Shown piece by piece: positions 45,671-58,083 of a DNA stretch of 64,000 nucleotides. Source of the stretch: Verticillium longisporum. Lineage: Eukaryota; Ascomycota; Sordariomycetes; Glomerellales; Plectosphaerellaceae. The stretch spans positions 8,308,001-8,372,000 of the forward strand of contig JAETXT010000001.1 in NCBI GenBank assembly GCA_019188255.1, read 5' to 3'. A model generated the notes under the pieces. It searched no databases. It was not told the DNA's origin and saw nothing but the letters and a program-made list of their open reading frames with translations. Numbering within the stretch: the first letter of the stretch is position 1; every line of letters starts with the position of its first letter. The translations under genes were made by a program, and so were the position numbers.

Positions 45671-46021
45671 ATGGCACACGACGAGACCTCCGGCGCTTAC
45701 CAGCCAGGCGCTCCCACAAGCAAGCACGTCCTCACAAGCAGGACAGACACACCCGCCTTCCTATCGAACGCCAACGCCACAGCCATCGCCATCGCCCTAC
45801 CCATCGCGACTCTCTTCGGTCTCATCCTCGCAGCGGGCCTGATCTGGTTCATTCTGCGCCGCCGATCCAGACGCCGGGCTCTGGCGAAAGCAAAGGAGGA
45901 GCAGGCCAAGGGCTTTGAGCTGCGGGACGTCGCGCAGGTCAGGGTCCGGGCTGGCGGGAAGGGAAGGGAGGTCTGGGATGAGGAGGACGCTGGCGGCAGG
46001 GCTGGAGGGAGTGCTGTGTAG
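45671..46021 (+). CDS. Small single-pass membrane protein
   Basis: 116 aa from the ATG at 45671, or 148 aa from an in-frame ATG at 45575 whose extra residues (MQLARSSASLRTTQHP...) look less like protein. One clear helix, ATAIAIALPIATLFGLILAA continuing to GLIWFIL, is followed by a stop-transfer RRRSRRRALAKAKEEQAK and a short charged tail ending in Gly-rich residues. The N-terminal part has an N-glycosylation sequon (NAT). The orientation rule predicts the N-terminus outside. This plan occurs in many small fungal membrane proteins of unknown role. Confidence 0.55.
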   Translation: MAHDETSGAYQPGAPTSKHVLTSRTDTPAFLSNANATAIAIALPIATLFGLILAAGLIWFILRRRSRRRALAKAKEEQAKGFELRDVAQVRVRAGGKGREVWDEEDAGGRAGGSAV

Positions 46022-46563
46022 GCTCGAGGCGCGGAAGACTGGGTGTTGGAGGGACGAGTGCGAGTGCTGTGCATGGCGAGAGATGTGGTGCTGAAAGTCC
46101 CCGACCAATCCATTTACACGGATCATCAGGTTGCCCGCTCCTTTTCTTGGGGTACCTTGCGCACGAAGAGCTGCCCATGCACCATCATGGATGACACGAC
46201 GCACGTCGACGACGGTCTTGGTATTCAGAAAATCACCTTTTCCATTCGGATCCTGACCGCCGCTGGCCCTCGCAACACAATTATGCCACGCCAAGATCTC
46301 GATGCCGTGCGGTGAAGCGACGGGGACTCGGCCGCCCAATCGGGATTCACCACGTCCGTCCCGCTGGGCCACAGGCGCTGGGCAGCAACGCGAGCTGCGG
46401 CGGTGATGGTGGTGATTCAGACTCGATGACTCGGGCGACCGAGTCGTTGGGCCGTGATGGAGGGAAATGGGGAGGGTATATGAAGAAGGGGCTGCAAGGT
46501 TACGGGCGACGTTCGACTATCGATCAGTAACACTTCATTACGATGCACTTGACAACAACCAAC
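46022..46563. other. Intergenic spacer
   Basis: No gene supported. Confidence 0.35.
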
Positions 46564-47059
46564 ATGAAGACGTCCACGATTTTCAGCCTGCTTCTTGCCC
46601 TGCTGGTCGCCGCAGGCTCGTCTTCGCCGAATTCAGAAGGCGCAAACATTGACGCATCGGCACGGCGAGATCTCTCCAGCGAAGCCCAACTCCACACACA
46701 GCCACGGCGATCATCACCAGCACCGCCAACGCCGGCTTTCCCCTTGACGCGCCGTCAACAATCTCCCGGCGCCGCCTGTTCTTCGGAAGGACAGTGGAAC
46801 TGCCTCACGATGAGCCAGCGGACAGTGGAGCGTCGTCATGGACCTGGCCGAGGGCACGGCGTGCGCGCCCGCCGGCTTGTCGGACGAGTTCCACGTCGAT
46901 CACGCGGGCGGCGGGGGCCGGAGCACCAGCAGCGCGGCGCCGAGCAGGGGCGTGCCGGGGCTGAGCACGGCGGCAGGACGAGGGGTGTCGGTGCTGCGCG
47001 GGATCACGGGTGTCTGCGTTGGGTTTGCGGTCTGGGTCGAGGCGAGGGCGTGGATCTGA
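46564..47059 (+). pseudogene. Broken CBM19-like secreted protein
   Basis: Starts MKTSTIFSLLLALLVAAG, a signal peptide, and carries a LTRR Kex2-like site before ACSSEGQWNCLT. That is the opening of a small Cys domain common in fungal secreted proteins and resembling chitin-binding CBM19. The family continuation (C)ASGQWSVVMDLAEGTACAP is present, but in the next frame, from about 46811 on, and its leading Cys codon reads TGA. The sequence between the two blocks is shorter than in relatives. The span is 496 bp, not a multiple of three, and no plausible intron bridges it. The second frame ends at 47059. It is therefore called a deletion-damaged gene; the 200-aa single-frame reading to 47145 becomes Arg-rich nonsense after the break. 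Confidence 0.6.
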
Positions 47060-50007
47060 CGGCGGTTCTGGGTGCTGGGACTTTTTTCGGAGAACCTGGT
47101 GTTGATCGAGCACGGGTTCCGGGGCGCTTTGTGGACCGAGGATGATCTTTGTCAGGAGCATAACGCATGAGGTTACATCGCCCTGGCGCCTATGGGATTT
47201 CCATCCTCAGAATGGTTCATATCATGGAGAGCTTGTGTGTTCTTGCTGCTATGCATGTGACCTGGCCCTGATTTCAGCAGGATTCATTTGCACGTCATCC
47301 CATCTGCAAGACGGGCCTGCGAGGCTTGCAGAAGATTGTTTCAAAGCCAGCAGAGATGGTTTGGCGAGAAGTCAAAATACACAGCCAGACTCGACAGCGC
47401 CCTGATGGCAGGTTTGCGACTCCAGCACTCTCGACGTGACATCGCGGCTTTCCTGCAGGTCATCGCGACCCGGTCTGTGTTCAAGCACATGCCAGATCGT
47501 CCATCGAGGCTGAATGGGAACCGGGCAATTCGCTGCACGCCCCCTTTCTGCGGTCAAACACTGACAGTGTCGGAGATCTTCCCCAGGACAGCATGCAGAT
47601 CGTAGGGCAGTCCTTCGAGAAGACATGTAACGCTTGAGAGCTTCCTTTCTCAGAAAGCTCTCGCCGCAAGAAGAAACGTCGTGGCTTTTCCGTCCCAGCA
47701 ACGCATCACAACCCTCGAGGCCATGTGCCAGCCGTGAGACTGATCTTGACAAATTGTCGGGAGCAATGACAGCCAAGGACCAAGCATGGCCGGATGCCAA
47801 CATGTTCCCTCTCTCTCGTCTCGTTCGCCCAGTCCAGGCCCTCATGTACACTCAAGACACTGACAGACAGCCCAGGCCACCCTCAGACCCCTCGTCTGAA
47901 GAACCGAGAGGCAAAAAGGCACCAGCGCATCCATCCCCACCAGGCCTCGGTTCGGTTTCGTCTGTTCGGTTTCGTCTGATCTCGCCGTCCGGATCGGCGT
48001 CGCATCCCGGAGCAGCGGGGCCATCTTCAAGCGACGATGGGGGCAGGCAGCTCGGCCAGCAACTTGTGATTCTGAATGAGAGATGAGCGAAGCAGGGAGT
48101 CGGTGATAGCATCAAGGCATGGCAGGAAACAAAAGACGACCTTCCTTGGTCATGAAATCTCCGAGCCGCGCCCCTGTTCCCCCTCACGCAGTTCGCGTCA
48201 CCAAGTCAGGCAGGAGAGAAACACTGCCGAGATGTGATCTCTCCGAGCCGGACGGCCGGGAAATGCTGACGGCAAGGTGACTCCGGTGCAGGGGAGGGGG
48301 GCCAGAGAGCAGGGCGTGGTGTTCATTACAAGAAGTTGATGAAGGCAGATTGTGATGCGCTTTGGCTTTCGCTGAATTGGGCTGACGCCTGGTGCAGGGA
48401 CCAGGAGGTCCTTTGGATGACCGGGGGGCCAAAAGGGAAGCCAGGTCTTGCCGGGCCTGGTGACCTGGAGGAATGGGCTCGTGCGAATGTCGTCTGTGGT
48501 TGGACCCCTGGGGGCGGGGATGAAACGGCGCCGCGGCCCCTGACATTTGCCCCACCGGCTGCCGCTTGTCAAGCTCGCTGCAGGCCGCTGTTCAGGGAAT
48601 TGTAGGTAAGGTAAGGTACGGTAGGGAGAATGGTTGGCGATGGGGTCGGTCGTGTTGAAACGGGGAAACATCCACAGACGGAAGGGCTGAGCCAACGGAG
48701 GTCATGGCTTGCGATCTGTGCCAGGCTGATGAGGACGACCAGGCTGATGAGAGGAACGTATGGCTTGGATGGTTCGACAGCTGGCGCAGGCACAGACGCC
48801 AGGCCATTTGATTCTGGCCAAGTTGACTGTCCTCGGCACGAGAAACAAAGGAGGACTGCGCTGTGTCGCCGACAGTAGCTAGCGCAGGTACAAGTAGGCG
48901 AGGCCAGGCGCTGTGCACGTGGTGAGCACCGAGCACCCCCAGCCCAGCCCAGCTATGTCCCCCCCGTCAGCCAACCAACCGTCTGATGATACCGTGCCGC
49001 CCGTGGCATGACATGACCGATGTCTGTTGACATTCGCGTGTACCGGCTGGCAAGGTACAAGTAAGACAGGTAATAATAATAAAGGCAGATAATTAACCCC
49101 AAGTCGTGCAGACAACGACCGGGCGCCAGGGGGGGAACTTGTGATGATCATATGAATGGGAGGATCTGCCCTCCTTTGTTGACGGAATCTCGTGAAAGAA
49201 GACTTTTCGTCTTTCTTTCTTCTCGGCTGGGCGGTTCTCTTCAGTTGCGCAGCGTCGTCTGTCTTTTTTCCACGTCACTCTTTTTGCTCTGTCTTGTGCT
49301 GTCTTTTTGGCATGGTCAACACTGTCGACCATTCTGCACGCAGTCTGCCGTCTTTGCTGTGAGCACACCTATTGCGACTGTCTGCCTCGCCTCCAGCATC
49401 CATACGGTGGATCTATTGTTGTCGAATATTGGCCTCGAGGCCCCCAATCCTCCGCCCATCGCCCCCTCGAAAAGACGAAAATAAACATACACGCCGAACA
49501 ACACAACTTGCTCCTCGAACCGTCAGCCGCCGAGGCTGATTGAAACACGACCCCTTCCTCCACTCACGACGCAAGGCCAAGGCACCCCGTCTTTCTGGCT
49601 CGGATCGAGAAGCGAACGGGGTTTGAAGACAGGGAACGTTGTCGCCATCTCATGCAGAGAGTGCTTCCAAATACTTTCGGGCAGCACTCAAGCGTGCGTG
49701 TGAAGAAACGGTGCATTGAGATTGATGCATCTTTCCTGTTGATTGAGTCGCCGATATCTCTCCTGTCTGTCTGCCTCGAGGCGCTGGACGGGTTCCAACA
49801 GCATCTCCTACACACAGCCCAGGCTGCATGCGACATTCACCCACTAACCAACGCTCTATACACCCCCTAGCGGGCTTTCGGTCACCCAGACGCAGAAGCA
49901 GAGCAGGCGGAGTACAGGCGCCTGAGCGCTAATTTCCAAGGGACCCCGACCTCAAACACGACCGAGCCCTCCTTCCGCCCCGCCCCTACCAAAACTACGT
50001 CCCTCCA
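47060..50007. other. 2.9-kb spacer
   Basis: No gene supported. A short tandem CGGTTTCGTCTG repeat sits at about 47949-47978. This likely includes the 5' leader of the gene starting at 50008. Confidence 0.4.
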
Positions 50008-52852
50008 ATGTGGGACCGGCTCAGGCCCAACGCGGCGGGCGCGACCGTTGGAGGAGCAGGCGCAGAAGCCGCAGCAGGAGCAGGAGCAGGGGCAGGAGCA
50101 GGAGCAGGTGCAGCCGCCCCTCAAAAGATGACGATCTCGCCTGCCCGACAAGGCCGTGACGTCTCGCCCTTTGCCTTCCCCTACGACAAAGCATCAACCG
50201 GCGTCACCACAACCATCACCGCCAATAGCCACTGGACCGACGACTTTCACGCGACCAGGACCAAGACGAAGAAGACGCTGCCTGTCGACGCGAGCCCGAG
50301 CCCCCGAAGATACGAGATTCGGCGTGGTGTTGCGCATCGCGTGGATTCGGCTGATCCGTGAGTCTCCTCTTGCTGCATTCCTCCTTTTCTTTGTGCCGTT
50401 CTGCTGGGATATGCACACGTGCTCGATTCTGGCGTTCTTTGCTTCTTCGCTGCTGCAGAGTCTCACGCTCGCGTGCCAGGGACGAGGTGTGATCGGCACG
50501 TCATGGCACGACAAGTGGTCATCCATCCACATACCATGCGTGCCATGCTCGTGCCACGACCCACGCAAGGGCGAGTGCCCCTCGAGCTACCTTGGGTGGC
50601 AGTGATAAGAGACAAACCCACCCGACGTGAGACTGGGCTGTGCGACAACGTCCTCGTGTGACGCTGCTCATGACCAGCGCTAATAGACTCGTGTCAGCGA
50701 CGACTTGCTTGCCCCTCCCGTTCGCCAACCGCCCCCTCGAAACCCGCATCGCAACACCAACCGCGGCGACGTCGACCGCACCACCGCCGCCGCCTGGCGC
50801 CCCGCCTCGTCTCTCTACTCGGAGCCGTCCCCGAAGGAGGACAAGTTCGCCATCGTGGCCGCCCCAGGCTCATACGGCTCGCATGCCGACGACATTTCAC
50901 CGCCGAGCTCGCCTGAGCTCGCAGGTCGTAGCGATGCGTACGTTGCTTCCTCCGTTTTGCCCGCTTCACAGTACCCCCTTTATACTCCCGCCCTGCTCCC
51001 CTTCGTCCGGCCAATCGTTGCAGCAATTTTGTGTGCTGACAGCGAGCCCAGCCGCCATGGCGACGACGACAATGTCTCGCCCATAGACGAGGCCCCCGTC
51101 ATGTCCCAGCTGGATATCGCCAAGCAGCATCACCGACGATTTCTCGAGGACCAGCAGCGAAAACAGCAGCTACAGCAGGAGCTCGAGAAGGGCCAGCGCC
51201 AACCACAGCAAGCCTCGCCCTCGCCGCACCAGCGGAGCCAGATTCCCATGATGCGCCGCGACCGTCGGAAGCAGCAGGACAACGCGGCGACCCAACTTCG
51301 CGAGACCCGGTCCAAGGAGCTGCTTCACCGTCAGCCCAGTCAAACTACCAGATGGGACGATCAAACCGGAAAGCCCATCCACGACGGCAGCCCGAGCCCC
51401 CAACCCCACCAGCAGCTGCCGCCTGCGGCCACCCAACGGAACCCGATGAAGGCCTTTGGCGACCGCGTCCGCAAGATGAGGCCCGGCATGGGTGACGGCA
51501 ACAGCGCCAAGCCCGCCATCTCAGCCCCCATCACGGCGCCCACGTCCATTGACGAACGCCCTGGCTGGCGTGGGGCAAGCGGCCGCCAGAACATTGTGCA
51601 GTCGGTGCAGGACACGCCGCAGGTCGCGCCAATCCACATCCCTCGGAAGAGCAGCAAGAGGGCCGCAGCCCAAGCCGCTCGTGTCGGCGGCGTCACCTCG
51701 CCTTTATCGCCCATCAGCCCCTCCTCCGAGTCTGAAACTTCAGCCGCTGCCACGACGCCCACGGGCCCCCGAGTCGCGCCCATGAGCCTTGACCGTCCGC
51801 TGCCCACGCCGCCGCCGCCGGCACAAGAGACCGCATTGTCGTATCTTACCCCTCCAACTTCCGAGGGTGCTGTACAGCCCCCGATTCATGCGATGCCCAA
51901 TATGGGCGACCAAGCAGCCGGCGCCAACCAACAACCCGGCTCCCTGCCCTTTGCCCCTAATCGCGGCCCTCCCACCAAGGCCATTCGTAGAAAACCACCA
52001 CCGACGAACCCTCTCGGCCTCAATCCTCACAACACTCATGACCCGCACGCCTCATTTTCGTCCAGTGTCTACTCGGCTCAATTTGTCCCTGACGCCGCCG
52101 AGGAACCGTCACCCCGGCCTGCTACGACGACATCCGACGATTGGGTGCAGCCCCCTTCGAGATTTAGTGTCACCACGTTTGCGACATCAGCCAACCCAGG
52201 CTCCCCTCGCGCCTCTTCCGACGTCGATCTTCCTCCTCTGCCGACGCCCCCGCCACAAACAGACTCCGTCATGGACCGCCGACGACCTCTGCGAAGGGGC
52301 AATCAAAGCCCCGCCATCAACGCCGACGAACCCTTCAAAGTCTCCATGTCTTCAACCTACACCACGAGCCCCGGCCCCGCGTCGCCTTCGCTCACGACTG
52401 CCCGCCAGAAGCTTCCCAGCCAGGTCGATCGCCCGGCGCCGCGCAGCAGTGTCAATTCCGGTATCTACAACGCGACCAACGGCCGTCCCGAGTCCATTCT
52501 GTCCTTGAGCAAAGCGCTGCCGCCGGCGCCACCCGAGCTCTCCTCTGTCAACGATCGCGTCGGCCACCTCAATGCGCGCCTCAGCTCCTTGGGCAACCGC
52601 CGCATCAACATCAACATGGCCATCAAGCAAATGACGGAGCTCATGCCCACCGACAACCTCCTCGCGAGCGAGGCCGTCTTGCGCAAGCGCGAAGCCGAGA
52701 AGCGCAAGGTCGAGGCCCTCAAGGTCGAGCTCGCCGACGTGCAGCGCGAGGAGTATGAGCTCGGACTGAAGCTGCACCGCGCCTACAAGCGGCTCGACAA
52801 GGACGCCAAGTATGAGCCTACGACGCTGTGGGTGAGGAGGGTCACGGGGTGA
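50008..52852 (+). CDS. Long disordered protein with C-terminal coiled coil
   Basis: Proposed exons join(50008..50357,50698..50937,51043..52852) give 799 aa. Intron 1 (340 bp) is needed because exon 1 ends at TGA otherwise and the second frame begins only at TTG. Intron 2 (105 bp, GTACGT to CTGACAG) has no stop and is a multiple of three, so retention would add 35 mostly hydrophobic residues. The N-terminus has a (GA)n stretch. The middle is Pro/Ser/Gln-rich with a Gln-rich coiled coil (LEDQQRKQQLQQELEKGQR). The C-terminal 110 residues look conserved and helical: NDRVGHLNARLSSLGNRR, INMAIKQMTELMP, KREAEKRKVEALKVELADVQ, ending TTLWVRRVTG. Possibly a cytoskeletal or polarity scaffold; no named family recognised. 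Confidence 0.78.
50061..50113. repeat. GCAGGA hexamer repeat (Gly-Ala codons)
   Basis: About eight GCAGGA/GCAGGG units in exon 1 of the coiled-coil protein encode alternating Ala-Gly. Confidence 0.8.
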
Positions 52853-55126
52853 ACGGTGTGCACTTGAAATGCTGGTAGCGCACCAGCTGTGTATCCGCAA
52901 CAGGCATAGGCTTGTGAGAACCTCGTGCGTGGTTTCAGATGGTTGTCTTTAGGGATGGGATGGAGAGCATGGCGTTTCCGGAAGAGGGGCGGTGATGACC
53001 TTTCACTGTATTTCTTCTTCGCAGAGCTGGGCCCCCTTTTTTCTTTAGTGTGAGCGAACTGGGTTCGCTTTTGGGACGAATGCCGCATGGCGTGTTGGAA
53101 TCAGTCTGGCAATTCACTGCATTTGACATTTGAGGCGCGCGCGCGGTGATGTAACCGGATGAATCTGGTGCCATGACTTGGGTAGGGACTGTGCGGAGAT
53201 GAAACACGGGGGTGAAGATTGGGGTCAAGTCATTTTGGCATGACTATTTTCTGCCTTTGTCCGTGATACTTGTGCAACCAGACTTGCCTTCACTTCCAGA
53301 TAACTTACAAAGCCGCCGGGGAGCATCGTTTACACTGATGGAAGCGCTCCATTGGTCTCATGGCAGCGTAAGGTGATTGGTGTCAGTTCGAGAGGTGGAA
53401 GGGAGACGCGAATGTGGCTCGGGCAGCCTCAGGAGCATCAATATGAACGGCGAAGCAACTTGCTCTCCGCTGAGCGGATGCATTGCGATTTGGGTTTATC
53501 CTTGAAGATGAAGTTGTCTTGGGGCTTGGTACATTGGCCCCGAGGTCGTCACCACGGATGGGAGAGGTTTGATGAGGCATGGGGATGGAAACTCTGCTTG
53601 TGGGAGCCTGAAGTGAGACTCGTCTTGGCGGAGAACCTCTCTGGACCGGGTAGACGAGGGCACGACGTGATGATTTAAGACGGAGAGACTTCGACTCAAG
53701 AATGAGGAGCCTGCGAATCGGGTGATCATGCAACAAACATTGTAGATTCATGAGGTGCAGTGATGGCCTTGAGTTTCCCCTGAGACTGCACTGCTGATGA
53801 GAAAGTATCGTAGTCATCAGATGTTATGGTGAGGATAGTCAAATTCAAACACCAATTTCCTATCATTTTGACTGTCTATCTCAAAGGATGCACATCCTAT
53901 AGCGAGGATTTGGTTCCCAGCTTGAACCGTCGAGCCAAGCTCGACAGGGTACAAATATGTCTACGAAGGAAGACCAGAAGCTTAAATAAACTCCCTGCAT
54001 CGCCCCTCGGATCGCCAGCTGAGTGACCAGATCCCGGCGCTCTAGGAACTGGCCTTCATGCGTCCCACAGTCTTGTAATCATGACCAAGTCGTGAGATGC
54101 CCGATCAGCCCCGGCCCGGTCACTGAGCACTTCGTCATTCGGCCTCGGCATGGCAAACAAAGGCAACAGGCGTTTCCCTTCTCCGCACGCTGCAGCTTCG
54201 CATGGCAGTACATCCAGATCAGCCTAAATTGAAGTCTCCGCACGTCCCCGGGCGTGGAGGATCAAGTTCCTGACCACTGCTTTGGGCGACGGTGCTTTCA
54301 GAGACTTTGTCCCATTGGCCCTGCTGTCGACTGCCGAGAGGCAAGAGGGGCCCAGCGCCATGGCGTGGATAATTGGCACTGACGGGACTCAAGCAAGGAT
54401 CGCGGTGATGGCACGACCTGGAATGCCCGTCTTCATCTCGGAACGGCGGCCGGATCAACACCAATTCAGTAGAATGAGAGCGAGAAGAGGCCCGTACGTA
54501 ATGCGCTCACACGGCGGGCGGCCATGCGGGGCGCTCGGGTAGGGAGGTCTAGAGTCAAGCCATGATGGCCTCATCTGGAGCAACGTCCCTTTTGAGGTTC
54601 GCGAACGATCCATCCGGGCACCGAGCATGGCCGGCCTGGAGAGAAGAGTACGTGGAGACACCAGACCGCGCTTCTCGTCCAGGGCACGAATACCAGATGA
54701 TGCCATCCGATCTCCCGCACATAGGCTGAAGTCCCCCCCGGGCCAGAAGCAGGGGTCGGCACCAGGCCCAAAGTGGCCGGCAGGGCCGGCATTGGAACCC
54801 CTTACTCAGGCGTCCCCAGACCTGGCACGGCGACTAGTCCCCGTTGATGAATACGGCAAAAAATCAGGAGCACCGCCGCCGCAATCTGCTTCTGCGTCGC
54901 CCCACGACATGCTTCGACCCCATATTCGCGACACCGATCTTGGTCCCCTGGCCCCCTCCCCCCGCCTCGTGGGCTCGCCTTGGGAGGGCCAAGATGACCC
55001 GCGCAGCACCTCATATATAGACTGAGCCCGTGGTGGGCATCGTGTGGTCCGTTCATCGCTGCTCAGTCTTGTTCGCCGCATCGTGATATCAGAACCATTG
55101 CACCTCCCAAGCGAAAGGTAGCAACC
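52853..55126. other. 2.3-kb spacer before the xylanase
   Basis: No gene supported; frames up to 231 aa overlapping the xylanase start are antisense shadows. Confidence 0.4.
55014..55019 (+). promoter_or_regulatory. Putative TATA box of the xylanase
   Basis: TATATA about 110 bp before the ATG at 55127. Just upstream (about 54946-54968) is a C-rich stretch with a CCCCGC match to the CreA/Cre1 repressor consensus. I saw no clear GGCTAA xylanase-activator site close by. Confidence 0.45.
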
Positions 55127-56533
55127 ATGTTCGCCAAGGTCTTTGTCGCCGTCCTTCTCGGCTCTAATGTCGTTTCGGCTCAGCTCCACAGCCTCGCCGT
55201 CGCCGCCGGCCTCGAGTACTTCGGTACCGCCGTCGACGAGCGCCAGGTGAACGACGCCCAGTACCGGTCCTTCGTTGACAACACGGCCGAGTTCGGACAA
55301 GTCGTTCCCGAGAACGGTCAGAAGTGGGACAGCACCGAACGCTCGCAAGGCGTCTTCACCTACACGTCCGGTGACATTGTAAGCTCTCACCACGTCGGGC
55401 CGTAAAGATGCCCCTCGAGAGAACCGAAGCTGACCCGGACTCAAAAAGGTCCCCAATGTTGCCAAGGCCAACAAGCAGATCCTGCGATGCCACACCCTCA
55501 CCTGGCACTCTCAGCTGCCCAACTGGGTTGCCAGCGGTACCTGGACCAGGGCGCAGCTGACGTCCATCATCGAGGTGCACATTGCCAACGTCATGGCGCA
55601 CTACCTCGGCCAGTGCCGTCACTGGGATGTTGTCAACGAGGCTGCCGACGACAGCGGTAACTGGCGCAACAGCATTTTCTACCAAGTGCTGGGCACCGAT
55701 TACCTTCCCATCTCCTTCAACGCTGCCCGCAAGGCTGACCCTGCCACCAAGCTGTACGTCTTTCGTCGTCGACGTTGCTATTTTTGACATGGATGCTGAC
55801 CCTGAACAGCTACTACAACGACTACAACCTCGAGTACAATGGTGCCAAGACGACCCGCACTCTCGAAGTCGTGAACATCATCCAGGCTGCCGGTGCCCCC
55901 ATCGACGGTGTTGGCTTCCAGGGCCACCTGATCGTCGGCTCAACCCCCGGCCGCAGCGCCCTCGCTACCGTCCTCCGCCGCTTCACCGCCCTCAACGTCG
56001 ACGTCGCCTTCACCGAGCTCGACATCCGCCACTCCTCGCTCCCCGCCTCGGCCGATGCCCTCGTCCGCCAGGGCAACGACTATGCCAACGTCGTCGGCTC
56101 CTGCCTCGACGTCGACCGCTGCGTTGGCGTCACCGTCTGGGGCTTCACCGACAAGTACTCCTGGATCCCCCAGACATTCAGCGGCCAGGGCGACGCCCTC
56201 CTCTACGACGCCAGCTACAACAAGAAGCCCGCGTGGACCTCCGTCTCCTCCGTCCTCCGCGCCGCCGCCACCGGCACCGTCGCGCCCCCCGTCGCCACCA
56301 CCCTCACCACCGCCACGGCCCCCGCGCCCGCCACGACCACCGCGCCCACGACCACCCGTGCGCCGACGACTTCGAGCACCACGTCCCGCGCCCCGGCCAC
56401 CACCACCGCCGCCGGCGGGCCCACGGTCCCCCGCTGGGGTCAATGCGGTGGCAACGGCTGGTCGGGCTCGACTGTCTGTGTCAGCCCTTACACTTGCCAG
56501 AAGCAGAACGACTGGTACTCTCAGTGCCTTTGA
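55127..56533 (+). CDS. Secreted GH10 endo-1,4-beta-xylanase with CBM1
   Basis: Three exons, join(55127..55378,55449..55753,55810..56533), give 426 aa; introns of 70 and 56 bp are in phase. Signal peptide [18 protein letters not shown]. The GH10 barrel spans about residues 25-325. The acid/base is E148 in WDVVNEA and the nucleophile is E255 in [21 protein letters not shown] and [15 protein letters not shown] are typical conserved strands. A Thr/Pro/Ala linker (about 328-392) leads to a C-terminal CBM1 cellulose-binding module, [19 protein letters not shown] and so on to SQCL, with its four Cys. It would cut internal bonds of plant xylan while bound to cellulose. Length and layout are standard. 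Confidence 0.96.
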
Positions 56534-56983
56534 GGTGTCTGCGTAGACGGAGCGCCGAGGGCGGCCTGCTGTGGGCTGGGCGTACCTTTTGCTCGACTTT
56601 CGACTGTACATAGTTTCAACATTGCACAAAGCTAAAATTGCCGACGCTGGATTCTACACCCGATAGTTGTTTTCCGCCGCTGAGGTGATTCGTGAGTGAA
56701 ACTCTTGCGGATGATCTTGCAAGTCATTGTTAAGCATCGTGTTATGTTACGTGTTGCATGAGGGTCGTGGATTACTTGTCTAGAATGAGATCTTCATCGT
56801 CAAACTTCTTAACAAACGAAAAATGAATTGCTCGTTCTGGCATGAGAAGCTTAGGCTTCGTTTTCTTTGTGTTTTTCTTTTCTCATATTCCCGCCCGAGT
56901 CCGAGAGACAGCCAGCGCCAATCAGTCCTGCAACAAAGAAAATACTAAACGAATGTGTATCAAAATCCTCAGTCTTCTCTGGC
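56534..56983. other. Convergent 3' region
   Basis: Between the xylanase (+) and a minus-strand gene; may include a second exon of the latter (see that entry). Confidence 0.35.
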
Positions 56984-57493
56984 CTACCTTTCCTTATTTG
57001 ACTTCTGGCCCTGCTCGGCGCCGTCCACATTCTCATTGTAGACAGCCCAAGTCTTGGGGTGACCGGTCGTTGACTTGGCACTGTTTGAGCGGGAAAGAGG
57101 GGAGAAGATGCGAGTAAACGCCCCTGCCAAGGAGCTGGAGCGTGGACGGTTGATCGCTCGCTCGCTCATCGATGCCTCAGTGTCTTTGTCAGTGAGGTGG
57201 CGGCGGAGGGACTCTGCTGCCGAGTTTGCGCCCTGGCTTCCTCCGCTCAGCAGCGGGGTCTCTTCTGTTGACGTGTCTAGTCCGTCCTCCTCAAGGTCCG
57301 TCATCTCGTCCGAGCTATCTTCTGCCAGTGGAGGGAACGATACGTACGTATGTTGGGTCGGGGGCTTGGTAGGGCTTCGCTTTTTGACCGGGGCTTTCTG
57401 AGTTGAAGTTGATGGGGCTTGGGTGCGGGGATCGCGTTCCTCCTTTCTATCCTCAGCTTCCTGTTGTTCTTTGGAGGGGCTTGGGGATGACAT
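56984..57493 (-). CDS. Disordered acidic/Ser-rich hypothetical protein
   Basis: 169 aa from ATG at 57493. Almost wholly disordered: Lys/Thr/Pro-rich start (KAPVKKRSPTKPPTQHTY), an acidic block (EDSSDEMTDLEEDGLDTSTE), then RSSSLAGAFTRIFSPLSRSN and a GHPKTWAVYNENVDG end. Several SP and RSxS sites look phosphorylatable. The terminal codon is TAG within AG|GTAGGC; a strong acceptor TTTCTTTGTTGCAG follows about 60 bp later, so a second exon of about 50 codons is possible. Function unknown; a nuclear or cytosolic regulator is a guess. Confidence 0.6.
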   Translation of the reverse strand: MSSPSPSKEQQEAEDRKEERDPRTQAPSTSTQKAPVKKRSPTKPPTQHTYVSFPPLAEDSSDEMTDLEEDGLDTSTEETPLLSGGSQGANSAAESLRRHLTDKDTEASMSERAINRPRSSSLAGAFTRIFSPLSRSNSAKSTTGHPKTWAVYNENVDGAEQGQKSNKER

Positions 57494-58083
57494 TGCACTT
57501 ACTTTGGTGTGATGTTTGGGTATGATGCTTGGTGCGACAGGCTAAACGTAATATTGTTGAGAAAAAAGTACATGTATCAATAACATTACGAAGCCAAGCT
57601 GATAGCACTATTATATTGAGCTGGAGATTGTGAGATCAATACTGCAGGGGCGTAACAATATCATTGACTGAGATGTTGTGGGGCAGATAAGCGTTATCCT
57701 TTGTGAACATAGACTACGTCTGGGGCCAACCGCAACTAAATCCACGGGCTTGTATGTATGAACAAGAACAAAAGAGAGGTAAGCCTTCTGCCTGAAATTT
57801 GCGAAATGTTTCAAATCTATCGCAAAGAACAATTTCACTGTTCCTTATGCTGCTTTCACACCGTTTCGAACAGCCATATGCGCCAATCTACGTCACTACA
57901 GAGCCGAGGAATCCAGGTCTGATGATGTTTCGTACGTGATGTGTATTAATTAGGATATTAAAGGAGAGACATTAATTCTTGTAAGTTTCCAGAACCAATC
58001 ACACTCTGCTGCGCCCGCGATGTTTCGCTGTACATGACCGTTGATCAACGCGCATCCCACGTCAGGATAGAGGGATCATTCGA
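57494..58083. other. AT-rich intergenic spacer
   Basis: No gene seen. Confidence 0.4.

Noticed and set aside
55582..56613. 343-aa plus-strand frame
   Set aside because: Out-of-frame reading of xylanase exons; Arg/Pro-rich and without family motifs.
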